Part shown: positions 35,230 through 44,244 of the stretch, piece by piece
How positions within the stretch are numbered: the first letter of the stretch is position 1
Layout: each line of letters begins with the position of its first letter
NCBI RefSeq assembly: GCF_963667045.1
Contig: NZ_OY762934.1
Location: 2,225,501 to 2,289,500, forward strand
Direction: 5' to 3'
DNA: 64,000 nucleotides
Source of the DNA: an uncultured Cohaesibacter sp.
GTDB taxonomy: Bacteria; Pseudomonadota; Alphaproteobacteria; Rhizobiales; Cohaesibacteraceae
Notes under the pieces: model-generated
Told to the model about the DNA's origin: nothing
Database searches by the model: none
The model's input: the letters and a program-made list of their open reading frames with translations, nothing else
Translations under genes and position numbers: made by a program

Positions 35230-35247
35230 GCTTCACACAACTGTCAT
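35230..35247 (+). promoter_or_regulatory. Pho-box-like site
   Basis: GCTTCACACAACTGTCAT matches 13 of 18 positions of the PhoB box CTGTCATAWAWCTGTCAY, including one complete CTGTCAT. The inverse copy ATATGACAG lies at 35210-35218 (CTGTCATAT on the minus strand). The site is about 75 bases before the ABC operon and 140 bases before the divergent phosphoesterase. PhoB control is inferred. Confidence 0.4.
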
Positions 35248-35319
35248 ATAGAGCTCCTATAGACCTCCCAATAACAGGCATTCCCGAACCAGCCCCCTAT
35301 TTTCACAAAGCCCCGTTTC

Positions 35320-36387
35320 ATGACCGCTTCATCCGCTCCCGCCCTTTCCCTTCACGCCCTTTCCATGAGTTACGGACAGGACAAGGTCCTCGACGGGATC
35401 AATGTTTCCCTCAAGGCAGGTGAAGTGCTGGGCCTGCTTGGCCCATCAGGCTGTGGCAAGACCACACTGTTGCGATTGATCTCCGGACTGTTGCTTCCCA
35501 ACGAGGGCGAAATCGAAATCGCCGGAAGGCTGGTTGCCGCCCCCGCCAGAGGCATCGCCCTGCCACCGGAAGCGCGCGGACTGGGCATGGTCTTTCAGGA
35601 TTACGCCCTCTGGCCACACCTTTCGGTCGCCAGAAATGTCGCCTTTCCGCTGGAAATGCAAAAAATGTCACGGGCTGAATGCGAAAGCCGGGTGAAGAGG
35701 GCTCTTGATCGGGTTGGCCTGGGTGCCATGGCGGATCGTCGTCCGTCCGATCTTTCCGGCGGCCAGCAACAGCGCGTGGCGATTGCCCGGGCGATTGTCG
35801 CCGAGCCGCCGCTTGTGCTGTTTGACGAACCGCTCTCCAACCTTGACCGCGAATTGCGTGAGTCCATGGTCGAAGAACTGAGCGATCTGGTGGCCGAGCT
35901 CAATCTCAGCGCCGTCTATGTCACCCATGACCATGCCGAGGCGCTGACGCTGGCCGATCATGTGGCCGTCATGCGCGGTGGCAGTATCGAACAGCTGGCT
36001 TCGCCCGACGCGCTCGTGAGTGCCCCGGCGACCGCCGCCGTTGCCGATTTTCTGCGCCTTGGCAGCCTTTTGCCCGCCTGCCGTGGCGCTGACGGCTGGC
36101 TCATCGAGAATACCAACATTGTCTTGCCCGAGGGGCCGGGTGCCGACGAAAAGGCCCATTTGCTTCTGCCCGAGCGGGCCATCCGTCTCGGATCTGAGGG
36201 ACCTGCCACACTGAAGGCCGAAGTGCTTCGCGCCCAGACACGCAGCACCGGGCGTGCCCTCACCTTGCGCATTGCCGGGACAGATCACCTCATCCGCCTT
36301 GTCAGTTCGATCAGCGTTACGGCCGGAGACATACTCGACATTTCCTATTCACCAAATGAGCTGCGCTGGTTCCCAGCCGTGGCGTAA
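35320..36387 (+). CDS. ABC transporter ATP-binding protein (FbpC/PotA-like)
   Basis: ATPase of 355 residues in the iron/polyamine/phosphonate importer class. Walker A GPSGCGKTT (about 45-53), the Q-loop MVFQDYALWPHL, signature LSGGQQQRV and Walker B LVLFDEPLSNLD are present. A C-terminal TOBE domain (about 250-355) follows. It is the first of three genes (ATPase, SBP, permease), each nearly touching the next. Iron is the common annotation for this family, but the Pho-box-like site upstream and features of the SBP make a phosphonate or sugar phosphate possible. Confidence 0.92.
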   Translation: MTASSAPALSLHALSMSYGQDKVLDGINVSLKAGEVLGLLGPSGCGKTTLLRLISGLLLPNEGEIEIAGRLVAAPARGIALPPEARGLGMVFQDYALWPHLSVARNVAFPLEMQKMSRAECESRVKRALDRVGLGAMADRRPSDLSGGQQQRVAIARAIVAEPPLVLFDEPLSNLDRELRESMVEELSDLVAELNLSAVYVTHDHAEALTLADHVAVMRGGSIEQLASPDALVSAPATAAVADFLRLGSLLPACRGADGWLIENTNIVLPEGPGADEKAHLLLPERAIRLGSEGPATLKAEVLRAQTRSTGRALTLRIAGTDHLIRLVSSISVTAGDILDISYSPNELRWFPAVA

Positions 36388-36408
36388 CCAACTCATTGGA
36401 GCCTATTC

Positions 36409-37341
36409 ATGCGTACTACCGTTTTCGCTTTTGCCCTCGGCCTTCTGGCCTCGACCGCCGCTCAGGCTGACGTCACCGTCTATTCTGCCGGTCCGGGATC
36501 CCTCATCAACAATCTGGCCGAGGGCTTCACCGCCAAGACCGGCATCAAGGCCAATGTCTTTCAGGCAACCACCGGCAAGGTCATGGCCCGTCTGGAAGCC
36601 GAAAGCTCCAACCCGGTTGCAGACGTGGTGATCTCCGCTTCCTGGGGCACGGCCACCTCCTTCGCCGCCAAGGGCCTGTTGCTGGCCTACACCAGCCCGA
36701 ATGCCGAGACCGTTCCGGATTTCCTCAAGACCGACACTGCCGTTGCCCAGGGCGTTGCTGGCATCTGCATTGCCTACAACACCAAGTCCGGCCTGCCTGT
36801 CCCCAAGGACTGGGCCGATCTTGCCAAGCCGGAATACAAGGACATGGTCACCCTGCCCGACGCTGCCGCATCCGGTGGCACCTATTCGCTGGTTGAAGCC
36901 TTCGCCGCAAATGACATGACCGGCGTGCTGCAGAGTATCAAGGATAATGGCGCGATTGTTGCAGGCGCCAATGCCGCAGCCCTCAATCCGGTTCTACAGG
37001 GCTCCAAGGCCGCCGTCTTTGCCGCCGTTGATTACATCACGCTCGGTGCCAAGGCCAAGGGCGAAAGCGTCGACATCGTATTCCCGGAAAGCGGCACTGT
37101 TGTTGCTCCACGCCCGATGATGATCCTCAAGTCCTCCAAAAATCAGGACGACGCCAAGGCCTTCATCGACTATGTGCTCTCCGAGGAAGGCCAGAAGGCG
37201 GTTGCCAAGGTCTATCTGATGCCATCGCGCACCGACATCAAGGTTGACCGTCCGCTGATCGGCGATCTGAAACTGCTGTCCAGCGACGGCGCTCCGGCAC
37301 GCGCAGCGGTTCTCGACGGCTTCAAGGCCATCTTCAACTGA
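36409..37341 (+). CDS. ABC transporter substrate-binding protein (FbpA/AfuA-like)
   Basis: Periplasmic binding protein of 310 residues. The signal MRTTVFAFALGLLASTAAQA (cleaved about residue 20) leads to VTVYSAGPGSLINNLAEGFT, the family start. True ferric-binding FbpA proteins have an adjacent Tyr-Tyr pair near residue 195; here the corresponding stretch is AAVDYITLGAKAKGE with a single Tyr, so iron binding is doubtful. Related family members bind phosphonates (PhnS), hexose phosphates (AfuA) or polyamines. Its stop overlaps the permease start by one base. Confidence 0.88.
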   Translation: MRTTVFAFALGLLASTAAQADVTVYSAGPGSLINNLAEGFTAKTGIKANVFQATTGKVMARLEAESSNPVADVVISASWGTATSFAAKGLLLAYTSPNAETVPDFLKTDTAVAQGVAGICIAYNTKSGLPVPKDWADLAKPEYKDMVTLPDAAASGGTYSLVEAFAANDMTGVLQSIKDNGAIVAGANAAALNPVLQGSKAAVFAAVDYITLGAKAKGESVDIVFPESGTVVAPRPMMILKSSKNQDDAKAFIDYVLSEEGQKAVAKVYLMPSRTDIKVDRPLIGDLKLLSSDGAPARAAVLDGFKAIFN

Positions 37342-39041
37342 TGGCAAAGGCAGCAGCGACAGGCGCAGAAGGCAGCGCCCTTCTCAGATGGATTGCCACC
37401 TTCGGGTTGCTGCTCGTCGTTGCAGTTCCCTGCCTGTTCATCATCATACAGGCGATTTTCCCCGACATTGGGAGCGGCTCACTGGCCGCTCCCTTCTCGC
37501 TGTTCTTCAAGACCCTCTCCGACCCGGCGCTATTCGGGCTGGCGCGCAACACGCTGATCCTCGGCATCGGCACGGTTGTCTGCGCAGCGGTGTTTGCGGT
37601 ACCGCTGGCAGCCCTCAGGGCCCTGTTCCGCGTACCCGGTGCCATTTACTGGGATGCGCTGCTGCTGATCCCGTTCATGATACCGCCCTATATCGCAGCG
37701 CTTGGCTGGATCATGACGCTGCAGCCGCGCGGCTATATGGAACAACTGACCGGGCTCAATCTGGCCGGGCTGTTGTTTTCGGTGCCCGGTATCATGCTCA
37801 TCATGGGCCTCAACACCTTTTCCGTGGTCTATTTCGTGCTTTCGCGCACCTTCGAGACGATCGGCGCACGTTATAGCGATGTCGGTCGCGTGTTTGGCGC
37901 GGGACAATGGCGCTCCTTCTGGCGCATCACCTTTCCGCTGGCCATGCCCGGCCTTGCCGCCAGCCTGCTCCTTGTGTTCGCCATGTCGATCGAGGAATAC
38001 GGCACCCCGGCCGCGCTTGGCCGTCGCATCGGGTTCGAGGTGCTGGTCACCGGCATCGAGAACCGCATATCGGAATGGCCAATTGATCTGCCCGGTTCGG
38101 CAACCCTTTCGCTGGTACTGGTCAGTATGGCGCTGGTGGCCTTCATGGTGCAGCGCTGGCTGCTGACCCGTCGCGACTATCGCATCGTCAGCGGCAAGCC
38201 GCAGGCCTCCGACAAGCGGCCGCTCGGCATCTGGTCCGTTCCCGTTTGTCTGGCGTTCGGCTTCATTGCCTTCCTTGCCACCGGTCTGCCCATCCTGGCC
38301 ATTCTGGCAACGGCCCTGACGCGGACCATTTCCGGCGGTCTGGCGCTCGACAACATGGGGCTGCATAATTTCGAAGCCCTGCTTGGGCGCGGCAGCGACG
38401 GGCTGATTGCCCTTGGCAATTCGCTGGCGCTTGGGGGCTCGACGGCTCTGCTCGCTGGCCTGTTCGGTGCCATCACGGCCTATTCGGTCGTCAAGGGGCG
38501 CGGGCGGTTCCGGCTGTTTCTCGACGCCCTGTCGATCACGCCCAACGCCCTGCCCGGCGTCGTGGTTGCGGTGGGCATCATTCTGGCGTGGAACCAGCCG
38601 TGGCTGCCGGTCACACCCTACAACACGCCATTCATCCTGCTTCTTGCCTATGTCTGCATCCTGCTGCCGCAGCCGGTGCGCTATGCCACCGCCTCCCTGC
38701 ATCAGCTGGGCGACAATCTGGAATCGGCCGCCCGGGTCTGCGGCTCCGGACCACTCAAGGCTTTCGTGCGGATCATCCTGCCGCTGATCCTGCCGAGCAT
38801 GGTCACCTCGATGATCCTTGTTTTCGCCGTGGCCTCGCGCGAGCTGGTTGCCTCCCTGCTGGTTGCTCCCATCGGCTTCCAGACCATCGCGGTCTATATC
38901 TGGACCCAGTTTGATCAAGGCTCCGCCGGACTTGGCATGGCGATGGCCTTTTGTGCCATCATGATCACCACGCTCATTCCGCTTGGTCTGATCGGTCTGA
39001 TCAAATGGGCTTCCAAGGGCCGGGTTGCCGGGCTCAACTAG
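37341..39041 (+). CDS. ABC transporter permease, duplicated (FbpB/PhnUV-like)
   Basis: Fused permease of 566 residues holding two BPD_transp_1 halves, about 12 helices. The first EAA loop is GARYSDVGRVFGAGQWRSFW and the second is LESAARVCGSGPLKAFVRII. Both halves of the channel are thus on one chain, as in many iron and 2-aminoethylphosphonate importers. ATG overlaps the SBP stop (TGATG). A strong terminator follows about 60 bases after the stop. Confidence 0.92.
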   Translation: MAKAAATGAEGSALLRWIATFGLLLVVAVPCLFIIIQAIFPDIGSGSLAAPFSLFFKTLSDPALFGLARNTLILGIGTVVCAAVFAVPLAALRALFRVPGAIYWDALLLIPFMIPPYIAALGWIMTLQPRGYMEQLTGLNLAGLLFSVPGIMLIMGLNTFSVVYFVLSRTFETIGARYSDVGRVFGAGQWRSFWRITFPLAMPGLAASLLLVFAMSIEEYGTPAALGRRIGFEVLVTGIENRISEWPIDLPGSATLSLVLVSMALVAFMVQRWLLTRRDYRIVSGKPQASDKRPLGIWSVPVCLAFGFIAFLATGLPILAILATALTRTISGGLALDNMGLHNFEALLGRGSDGLIALGNSLALGGSTALLAGLFGAITAYSVVKGRGRFRLFLDALSITPNALPGVVVAVGIILAWNQPWLPVTPYNTPFILLLAYVCILLPQPVRYATASLHQLGDNLESAARVCGSGPLKAFVRIILPLILPSMVTSMILVFAVASRELVASLLVAPIGFQTIAVYIWTQFDQGSAGLGMAMAFCAIMITTLIPLGLIGLIKWASKGRVAGLN

Positions 39042-39101
39042 CTGACGGCCAACGCCGCGTACAACGCCAGGCCCAGCGCCATACACCCACCATCGGCAAA
39101 C

Positions 39102-39138
39102 AAAACCCCGAAGCATCTCGATTGCTCCGGGGTTTTTT
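39102..39138. terminator. Strong bidirectional rho-independent terminator
   Basis: AAAACCCCG-A-AGCA, loop, TGCT-C-CGGGGTTTTTT forms a stem with one mismatch and has A and T runs on its two sides. It separates the convergent ABC permease gene and the second TRAP operon. Confidence 0.88.
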
Positions 39139-39159
39139 CTTTTGACGACGAAGGCCCCG

Positions 39160-40440
39160 TCACTGCCCCATCAGCAGCGCGGGCAACCATGTGCTGAGAG
39201 CCGGGAACAGGCAGAGCAGCAGCACCACCAGAAAGTTGGCCAACAGGAAGGGCAGCGCACCACGGAAGACCGACAGGATGCTCTCGCCCGACACGCTAGC
39301 ACAGACATTGAGGCACATGCCGACCGGTGGCGTCACCAGCCCCACGGCAAGACCGGAGATCAGCACCGCGCCGAACTGAATCGGCGAGACACCGAGCATC
39401 TTCAGTGCGGGCAGGAACACCGGCGTTAGCAGCAGGATCGCCGGGCTGACATCGACAAAGAAGCCGATCAGCAGGATGACCACCGCCACCGCCAGCATAG
39501 CCGTGGTCGGACCAAGCTGGAGCTGGACAAACAGCATGCCGATCATCTGGGTTACATGCTCAAGCGCCAGAATCCATGTAAAGACACCGGAAAAGGCGAT
39601 GATGATCATGACGTTGGCGGAGCTTAGAATGGCCTCGCCAAACAGCTTTGGCAGATCCCGGAAGGTCAGACCGCGATAGACGAACAGGCCGACCAGCAGC
39701 GCGTAAAGAGCGCCGACGGCAGCAGATTCCGTTGCCGTTGCGATGCCGGTGACCACCGATCCGACGACGATCAGCGGCATCAGCAGCGCCGGCACCCCTT
39801 CAAGCGTGCTGCGCAGAACCCGGGCCGGTGCCAGATCCACCTCTTCACAGGGGAAGCTGTTGCGGTGGGCGATAACCAGCACGATCCCCAGCATGAAGAC
39901 ACCGACCATGACACCGGCAATCAGGCTGCCAAGGAACAAGCGCCCGACTGACTCGGAGGCGGCAAAGGCATAGATGACCATCGGGATGGACGGCGGGATG
40001 ATCATGCCCATGGTTGACGAGGCCGCAATGAGACCAGTGGCCGTGCGCACCGGATAGCCCTTGTTCTTCATGGCCGGGATCATCACCTGACCGATCGAGG
40101 CCGCATCGGAGACCGAGGAGCCCGAGATACCGCCAAAGACCATCGCCGTCAGCACGGAAACCAGCCCAAGACCGCCGCGCAGACGGCCAACGAACAACAT
40201 ACAGAAATCGATCAGCCGACCGGTGAGGCCACCATGGTTCATCAGATGACCCATGACGATGAACAACGGCAGCGACAGCATGACCGAACTGTTCATGCCA
40301 GCATAGACACGGGCGGGCAGGACGGCGATGAGATCTGGCTGATAGAGAAGGAAATAGAGGAGCCCCGAGAGCCCCATCGAATAGGCGATGGGAACACCGA
40401 TGAGCATGAACAGGACAAGACTGCCAATGAGCAAGAGCAT
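39160..40440 (-). CDS. dctM: TRAP transporter large permease (DctM family)
   Basis: Large membrane subunit of 426 residues. Conserved blocks: SLPLFIVMGHLMNHGGLTGR, GGISGSSVSDAASIGQVMIP, MGMIIPPSIPMVIYAFAASE, VSPAILLLTPVFLPALKMLG and VTPPVGMCLNVCASVSGES. It is last in a dctP-dctQ-dctM operon read on the minus strand. It belongs to a different sub-branch from the dctM at 23.8 kb. The substrate is probably a carboxylic or sugar acid; nothing adjacent identifies it. Confidence 0.94.
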   Translation of the reverse strand: MLLLIGSLVLFMLIGVPIAYSMGLSGLLYFLLYQPDLIAVLPARVYAGMNSSVMLSLPLFIVMGHLMNHGGLTGRLIDFCMLFVGRLRGGLGLVSVLTAMVFGGISGSSVSDAASIGQVMIPAMKNKGYPVRTATGLIAASSTMGMIIPPSIPMVIYAFAASESVGRLFLGSLIAGVMVGVFMLGIVLVIAHRNSFPCEEVDLAPARVLRSTLEGVPALLMPLIVVGSVVTGIATATESAAVGALYALLVGLFVYRGLTFRDLPKLFGEAILSSANVMIIIAFSGVFTWILALEHVTQMIGMLFVQLQLGPTTAMLAVAVVILLIGFFVDVSPAILLLTPVFLPALKMLGVSPIQFGAVLISGLAVGLVTPPVGMCLNVCASVSGESILSVFRGALPFLLANFLVVLLLCLFPALSTWLPALLMGQ

Positions 40441-40454
40441 GGGATGTCACACCG

Positions 40455-40973
40455 CTAGTTTGAAGGGCCAGAAAGGGGTGTCATGATCAATGAGATCAGA
40501 CGGGTAATACAGAACAGGATGGCAAAGGCACAACCGATGGGGATGGCCACTTCAACGAGCCCCTCGGCGATATGCAGAACCGGGTCCTCGCTGCTGCCAA
40601 CAACGGAAATCCACTCGATGCTGAAATAGAGCAGCATCGCCTGCAGAATGCCGATGAGGATCAGGTTGGTCCCTTCCAGCCAGGCCTTGGCGCGCGGCGG
40701 CAGACTGTCGATCAGCGCATCAATGCGGATGTGCTTGCCGCGGGCGATGTCCACTGCAGCGCCCAGCGCGGTGGTATAGATGAACATCATCACGGTCGCT
40801 TCGCTGCCACCGACAATGGTGGAGTTGAAGCCGTAGCGCATGATGACCAGGATGACGACCATGACAAAGATGAGGCCGAAGAGAGCCGTCAAAAGCCACG
40901 TCAGAAGTTGCATCAACAGTGTTTCGGCGCGAAGCACTGGATGCACCTGATAGGCAGGGGCGGGACCGGTCAT
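40455..40973 (-). CDS. dctQ: TRAP transporter small permease (DctQ family)
   Basis: Four-helix membrane protein of 172 residues. Helix 1 is LLMQLLTWLLTALFGLIFVM; the family block GGSEATVMMFIYTTALGAAV is followed by DIARGKHIRIDALIDSLPPR. It lies between the large permease (14 bases downstream) and the binding protein (95 bases upstream) on the same strand. Confidence 0.92.
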   Translation of the reverse strand: MTGPAPAYQVHPVLRAETLLMQLLTWLLTALFGLIFVMVVILVIMRYGFNSTIVGGSEATVMMFIYTTALGAAVDIARGKHIRIDALIDSLPPRAKAWLEGTNLILIGILQAMLLYFSIEWISVVGSSEDPVLHIAEGLVEVAIPIGCAFAILFCITRLISLIMTPLSGPSN

Positions 40974-41068
40974 GTCAAAGCTTTCCGATGGTTTGGGTGG
41001 TCTCTGTCAGACGCCGGGGTGACCATGGCCACTCCGGCCTGAAGGGCGATTGGGCACTGTGGGCGCGC

Positions 41069-42055
41069 CTATTTGCCAGCCTCGATGGCCTGCTTGACTT
41101 CGTCTTCAGAGAAGGTACCGTTCTGGATGTAGTAATCCCAGACCGGGCGCACCTTTTCGACAAACTTGGCGCGGTTCTCTGCGGACACCTCGTTCACTTC
41201 CAGCTTGTCACCGAGGAATTTCAGATAGTCCGCCTCAGAAGCAAGCCAATGGTCATCACTCCATTCCATGGCTTCGTGGGAGACCTTGTCGAACACGGTC
41301 TTCAGGTCGTCCGGCAGGCTCTCGTACCATTTGAGATTGACGAACAATGGATCCGGATGGATCTGATAGTTGAGCAGCGAGAGATACTTCTGGGCCTCGT
41401 AGAATTTCATCACCGAGATGTTGCTCGGCGGGTTTTCCTGACCATCGGCCACACCCATCTTCAGGGCCATATAGACCTCGCCATAGGGAATCGAGGTCGG
41501 GCTGGCGCCCAGCGCTTCGAAGGTCTTGATGATGGTCTCGATGCCTGGTGTACGGATCTTCAGACCAGCAACATCGTCCGGCGTGTTGATCGCATGCTTA
41601 TTATTGGTAACAACGCGGAAGCCGCCAGCCACGCCGGTGGCCGGAATATAATAGCCATTGTCCTTGGCGGCGTCGGCAATATAGGTGCCGAAATCACTGC
41701 GCATGGCTTTGAGCACAGCGTCGGTGCTGTCATAGAGGAATGGCAGGGTATAGATCAGGAATTTCTTGTTGGCCTTGGTGAAGGCGCCGCCACGGGTGCC
41801 CTGAACGGTGCCCATCTTGACCATGTCCATGACTTCCGGCTCACTGCCCAGCTGGCTGCCCGAGAAGACCTCAACCGAGATCCGGCCCTTGCTTTCCTTC
41901 TCGAGGGCTTCCTTGAAGAACAGCATGGATTTGTGCCGGACCGAGCTGTCCGGCTGTGAATGGGCAAATTTGAAATTGAAGTCTGCGGCCATGACCGGGA
42001 ATGCGAGCCCGATCCCGACGGCCATGATTGCCAGCTTCGCAAATGTCTTGTTCAT
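41069..42055 (-). CDS. dctP: TRAP transporter substrate-binding protein (DctP family)
   Basis: Periplasmic binding protein of 328 residues. ATG 42055 is chosen because AAAGGGAGG stands 5 bases upstream; the frame extends 18 codons more. The signal MNKTFAKLAIMAVGIGLAFP is cleaved after VMA. Mature segments FKFAHSQPDSSVRHKSMLFF, VFSGSQLGSEPEVMDMVKMG, the arginine motif VAGLKIRTPGIE, and MALKMGVADGQENPPSNI place it with the C4-dicarboxylate/sugar-acid TRAP SBPs. It diverges from the TetR-like regulator at 42523. Confidence 0.93.
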   Translation of the reverse strand: MNKTFAKLAIMAVGIGLAFPVMAADFNFKFAHSQPDSSVRHKSMLFFKEALEKESKGRISVEVFSGSQLGSEPEVMDMVKMGTVQGTRGGAFTKANKKFLIYTLPFLYDSTDAVLKAMRSDFGTYIADAAKDNGYYIPATGVAGGFRVVTNNKHAINTPDDVAGLKIRTPGIETIIKTFEALGASPTSIPYGEVYMALKMGVADGQENPPSNISVMKFYEAQKYLSLLNYQIHPDPLFVNLKWYESLPDDLKTVFDKVSHEAMEWSDDHWLASEADYLKFLGDKLEVNEVSAENRAKFVEKVRPVWDYYIQNGTFSEDEVKQAIEAGK

Positions 42056-42522
42056 GAATGCCTCCCTTTTGAAAACCGCTCTTTCCGGTCGAACGGCGAA
42101 ACGGCGCATTCCCCACCGTTTCCTTTCTCCTCATTAGCAAGTGGTCAACGGCAAACCCGATGGGTTGCAACTGGATGGTCTCCCAATCATCCATACCGTA
42201 ACAACAGCACCTCAATAGAACACTACTTACTGGTAGATAATGTCAATAAACAAGACTGTAATTCACCACTATTGCGACAACCGGACGCATCCAGATATGA
42301 AAAATACAGCCGACCAACTCGCGGGAAACTTGGCAAAATGCGCATGTTTCTGCGGTATTAATGGGAAAATTTGCGCATATACCAGGCTTGTTTCGCGTTA
42401 TTTTCATTGTAGCAAGAGGATATTGACAAGCAGCGCGAAGTGCCTATCATCCATACTGGTAAATCGAAAATCCATACTTTGGAAGGGGTTCCATACCTCG
42501 CATCCAGAGACTTGAGGCAAAA
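42056..42522. promoter_or_regulatory. Divergent control region with repeated CCATAC motif
   Basis: A 467-base gap with no gene. ATCATCCATAC occurs at 42186-42196, upstream of dctP, and again at 42446-42456, upstream of the TetR gene. Two further CCATAC copies follow near 42472 and 42491. TTGACA (42423-42428) and TATCAT (42445-42450), 16 bases apart, make a likely plus-strand promoter whose -10 overlaps one motif copy. The shared motif suggests one regulator acts on both genes. Confidence 0.5.
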
Positions 42523-43500
42523 ATGGCGAAGCTTCCGAAAAATGTCCGGATCGGACGTAACGGGCGAGTGGGTATTCTCAAGAAGGTTCCGCGAGACCTT
42601 TGGGATCATCCACAATATCGGGAGCGTGCCAAGGTGATCGAGCGCTCGACAGGCGCGGTTGATCTTGTGGAAGGGGTCAAGATTGCCAATGCCATGCTGC
42701 AGGATATGGAGCAGGAATTCCGCGCGGCCCGGTCCGAGCTCGCCGCAATCGATGCCGCTGCTGAGCTGGATGCTCTGGCCCTGATCGACGCCCGCGAACC
42801 ACTCGCTGAAGCCCCGGCCCCTGCGGTATCCTCCCATACGGCTGAAGCCGAAGAGGCCCCGGACGTTCCGCCCCCGGCTCCTCCCAGACGTCGGGAAGCC
42901 GAGATCACCCGGCGTGATATTCTGGATGCCGCCATGGAGGAATTTGCTGCCAAAGGTCTTAGCGGGGCTCGTGTCGATGCCATCGCGGCCAGAACGCGGA
43001 CCACCAAGCCGATGATCTATTATCATTTCGGCAGCAAGGAAAAGCTCTATGCGGCCGTCATGGAGGAAGCTTATGGTGGGGTGCGCAGCAAGGAACAGGG
43101 CTTGCATCTGGACGAGTTGCCGACAGAGGAAGCCCTGCGCCGACTGGTCGAGGTCACCTTTGACCATCACGCCGAACACCCGGAATATGTCCGGTTGGTG
43201 ACGGTCGAGAATATCGAGATGGGTCGCCACATCACCGGACGCAAGAGCCTGATAGAGCGCAATGCGATTGCCATCGAGACCGTGCGCGACCTGCTCCGGC
43301 GCGGCGAAGCCGAAGGCACCTTCCGGTCAGGTATCAACCCCTGGCATCTGCATTTCCTGATTTCCTCCTACTGCTTCATGCGCGTGTCCAACCGCTATTC
43401 ATGGCGGGCGGTCTTTGACATGGACCTGTGGGACGAGGCCGATGTTCCGGCCCAGCGGGAGATGATCGTCGACACCATCTTACGCTATGTGAGGCCCTGA
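42523..43500 (+). CDS. TetR-family regulator with N-terminal integrase-like extension
   Basis: A 325-residue protein in which the TetR part begins only at about residue 125: RDILDAAMEEFAAKGLSGAR, then IAARTRTTKPMIYYHFGSKE, then KLYAAVMEEAYG, with a TetR_C-type ligand domain to the end. The first 75 residues (GILKKVPRDLWDHPQYRERA...IANAMLQDMEQEFRAA) resemble the N-terminal DUF6538-like region of tyrosine recombinases, which have an R-x-VP-x-DL pattern. A proline/alanine/glutamate-rich linker (about 85-122) joins the parts. It diverges from the TRAP operon and probably regulates it. The extension is unusual for TetR and its role is unknown. Confidence 0.82.
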   Translation: MAKLPKNVRIGRNGRVGILKKVPRDLWDHPQYRERAKVIERSTGAVDLVEGVKIANAMLQDMEQEFRAARSELAAIDAAAELDALALIDAREPLAEAPAPAVSSHTAEAEEAPDVPPPAPPRRREAEITRRDILDAAMEEFAAKGLSGARVDAIAARTRTTKPMIYYHFGSKEKLYAAVMEEAYGGVRSKEQGLHLDELPTEEALRRLVEVTFDHHAEHPEYVRLVTVENIEMGRHITGRKSLIERNAIAIETVRDLLRRGEAEGTFRSGINPWHLHFLISSYCFMRVSNRYSWRAVFDMDLWDEADVPAQREMIVDTILRYVRP

Positions 43501-43794
43501 GGGCCTTCACCCCTTGCGAGCGGTCGCGTTCGCAGTCCCCTCTTTTCTCCACGTCTTGCCTGAACTCGTTTGCGGTGACACAGACAGCATCAGCGCGCCT
43601 GCTGTGCGTCTTGCCGCGATAGATGCCGTGCGCTCTGGCATACATATTAAGAACATTTCATTGACAGTCATTCCACATAATCTCCATTTCATGGAATAAA
43701 TTTTTGGACCATATATGTCTCAACAACAAAAAATCAAAAACGAACCAGCAAGAACAAGAAAACAACAAGAAGAAAAGAGAACCGGAACGAGACA

Positions 43795-44133
43795 ATGAAA
43801 AAATGCATGACCCTTTCGACCGAAGCCCTAAAGAAGCAGTCTCGTTACCAGTCAGAGGAAGCCCGCATCGCCAAGAATCTGGTGACCTCCAATAGCCTCG
43901 ACTTCGAAGTTTTCTCCGGCCAGAAATGGGGTCGCCGGCAGGAAAGCCACACCAAGAACATTGTCGTTCACGGGCCGGATGGGCACAGCACAAACGGAAT
44001 GGACCGCCATGTCGAAGACCTGAAAGCCTTCTTCGTGTTCGCCCCGAATACCAGGATCGACAAGCATCCGGCTCGCAACGGCCAGTTCATCCAGCCAACA
44101 GACAAGGCCTGCAAGCAGATCGGTCTGCGCTAG
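43795..44133 (+). pseudogene. Truncated SnoaL-like ester cyclase gene
   Basis: This frame encodes 112 residues. The segment NLVTSNSLDFEVFSGQKWGR, then ESHTKNIVVHGPDGHSTNGM and DRHVEDLKAFFVFAPNTRI, resembles the N-terminal half of SnoaL-type ester cyclases (NTF2 fold, usually about 150-160 residues). The part after HPARNGQ collapses: the central strands are missing, and the end reads QPTDKACKQIGLR, like the very last residues of the family. An internal deletion that kept both ends is the simplest reading. A stably truncated small protein cannot be excluded. The upstream DNA (43501-43794) has no gene and includes an A-rich stretch at 43713-43795. Confidence 0.6.
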
Positions 44134-44244
44134 GCACGAGATCCCCAAAACGGCGAGGGCCTTGCGATAGAGGCCCTCCCATTCAACAGACAAACCCATA
44201 CTCTTCAGTGCAAGACTGCACGCAACCACAGTTGGAACACTTAC

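Noticed and set aside
35320-39041. Confident naming as fbpABC ferric importer
   Set aside because: The SBP lacks the Tyr-Tyr iron site and a Pho-box-like element lies upstream, so only the family is stated.
37530-39116. 528-codon minus-strand frame rich in Gln, Arg, Asp and His
   Set aside because: Antisense to the duplicated ABC permease; the composition is that of a complement of hydrophobic codons.
43713-43795. A-rich stretch with AACAAGAA-like units as a possible repeat array
   Set aside because: Units are irregular in length and sequence; it is low-complexity DNA ahead of the broken ester cyclase gene, not CRISPR or a tandem repeat.
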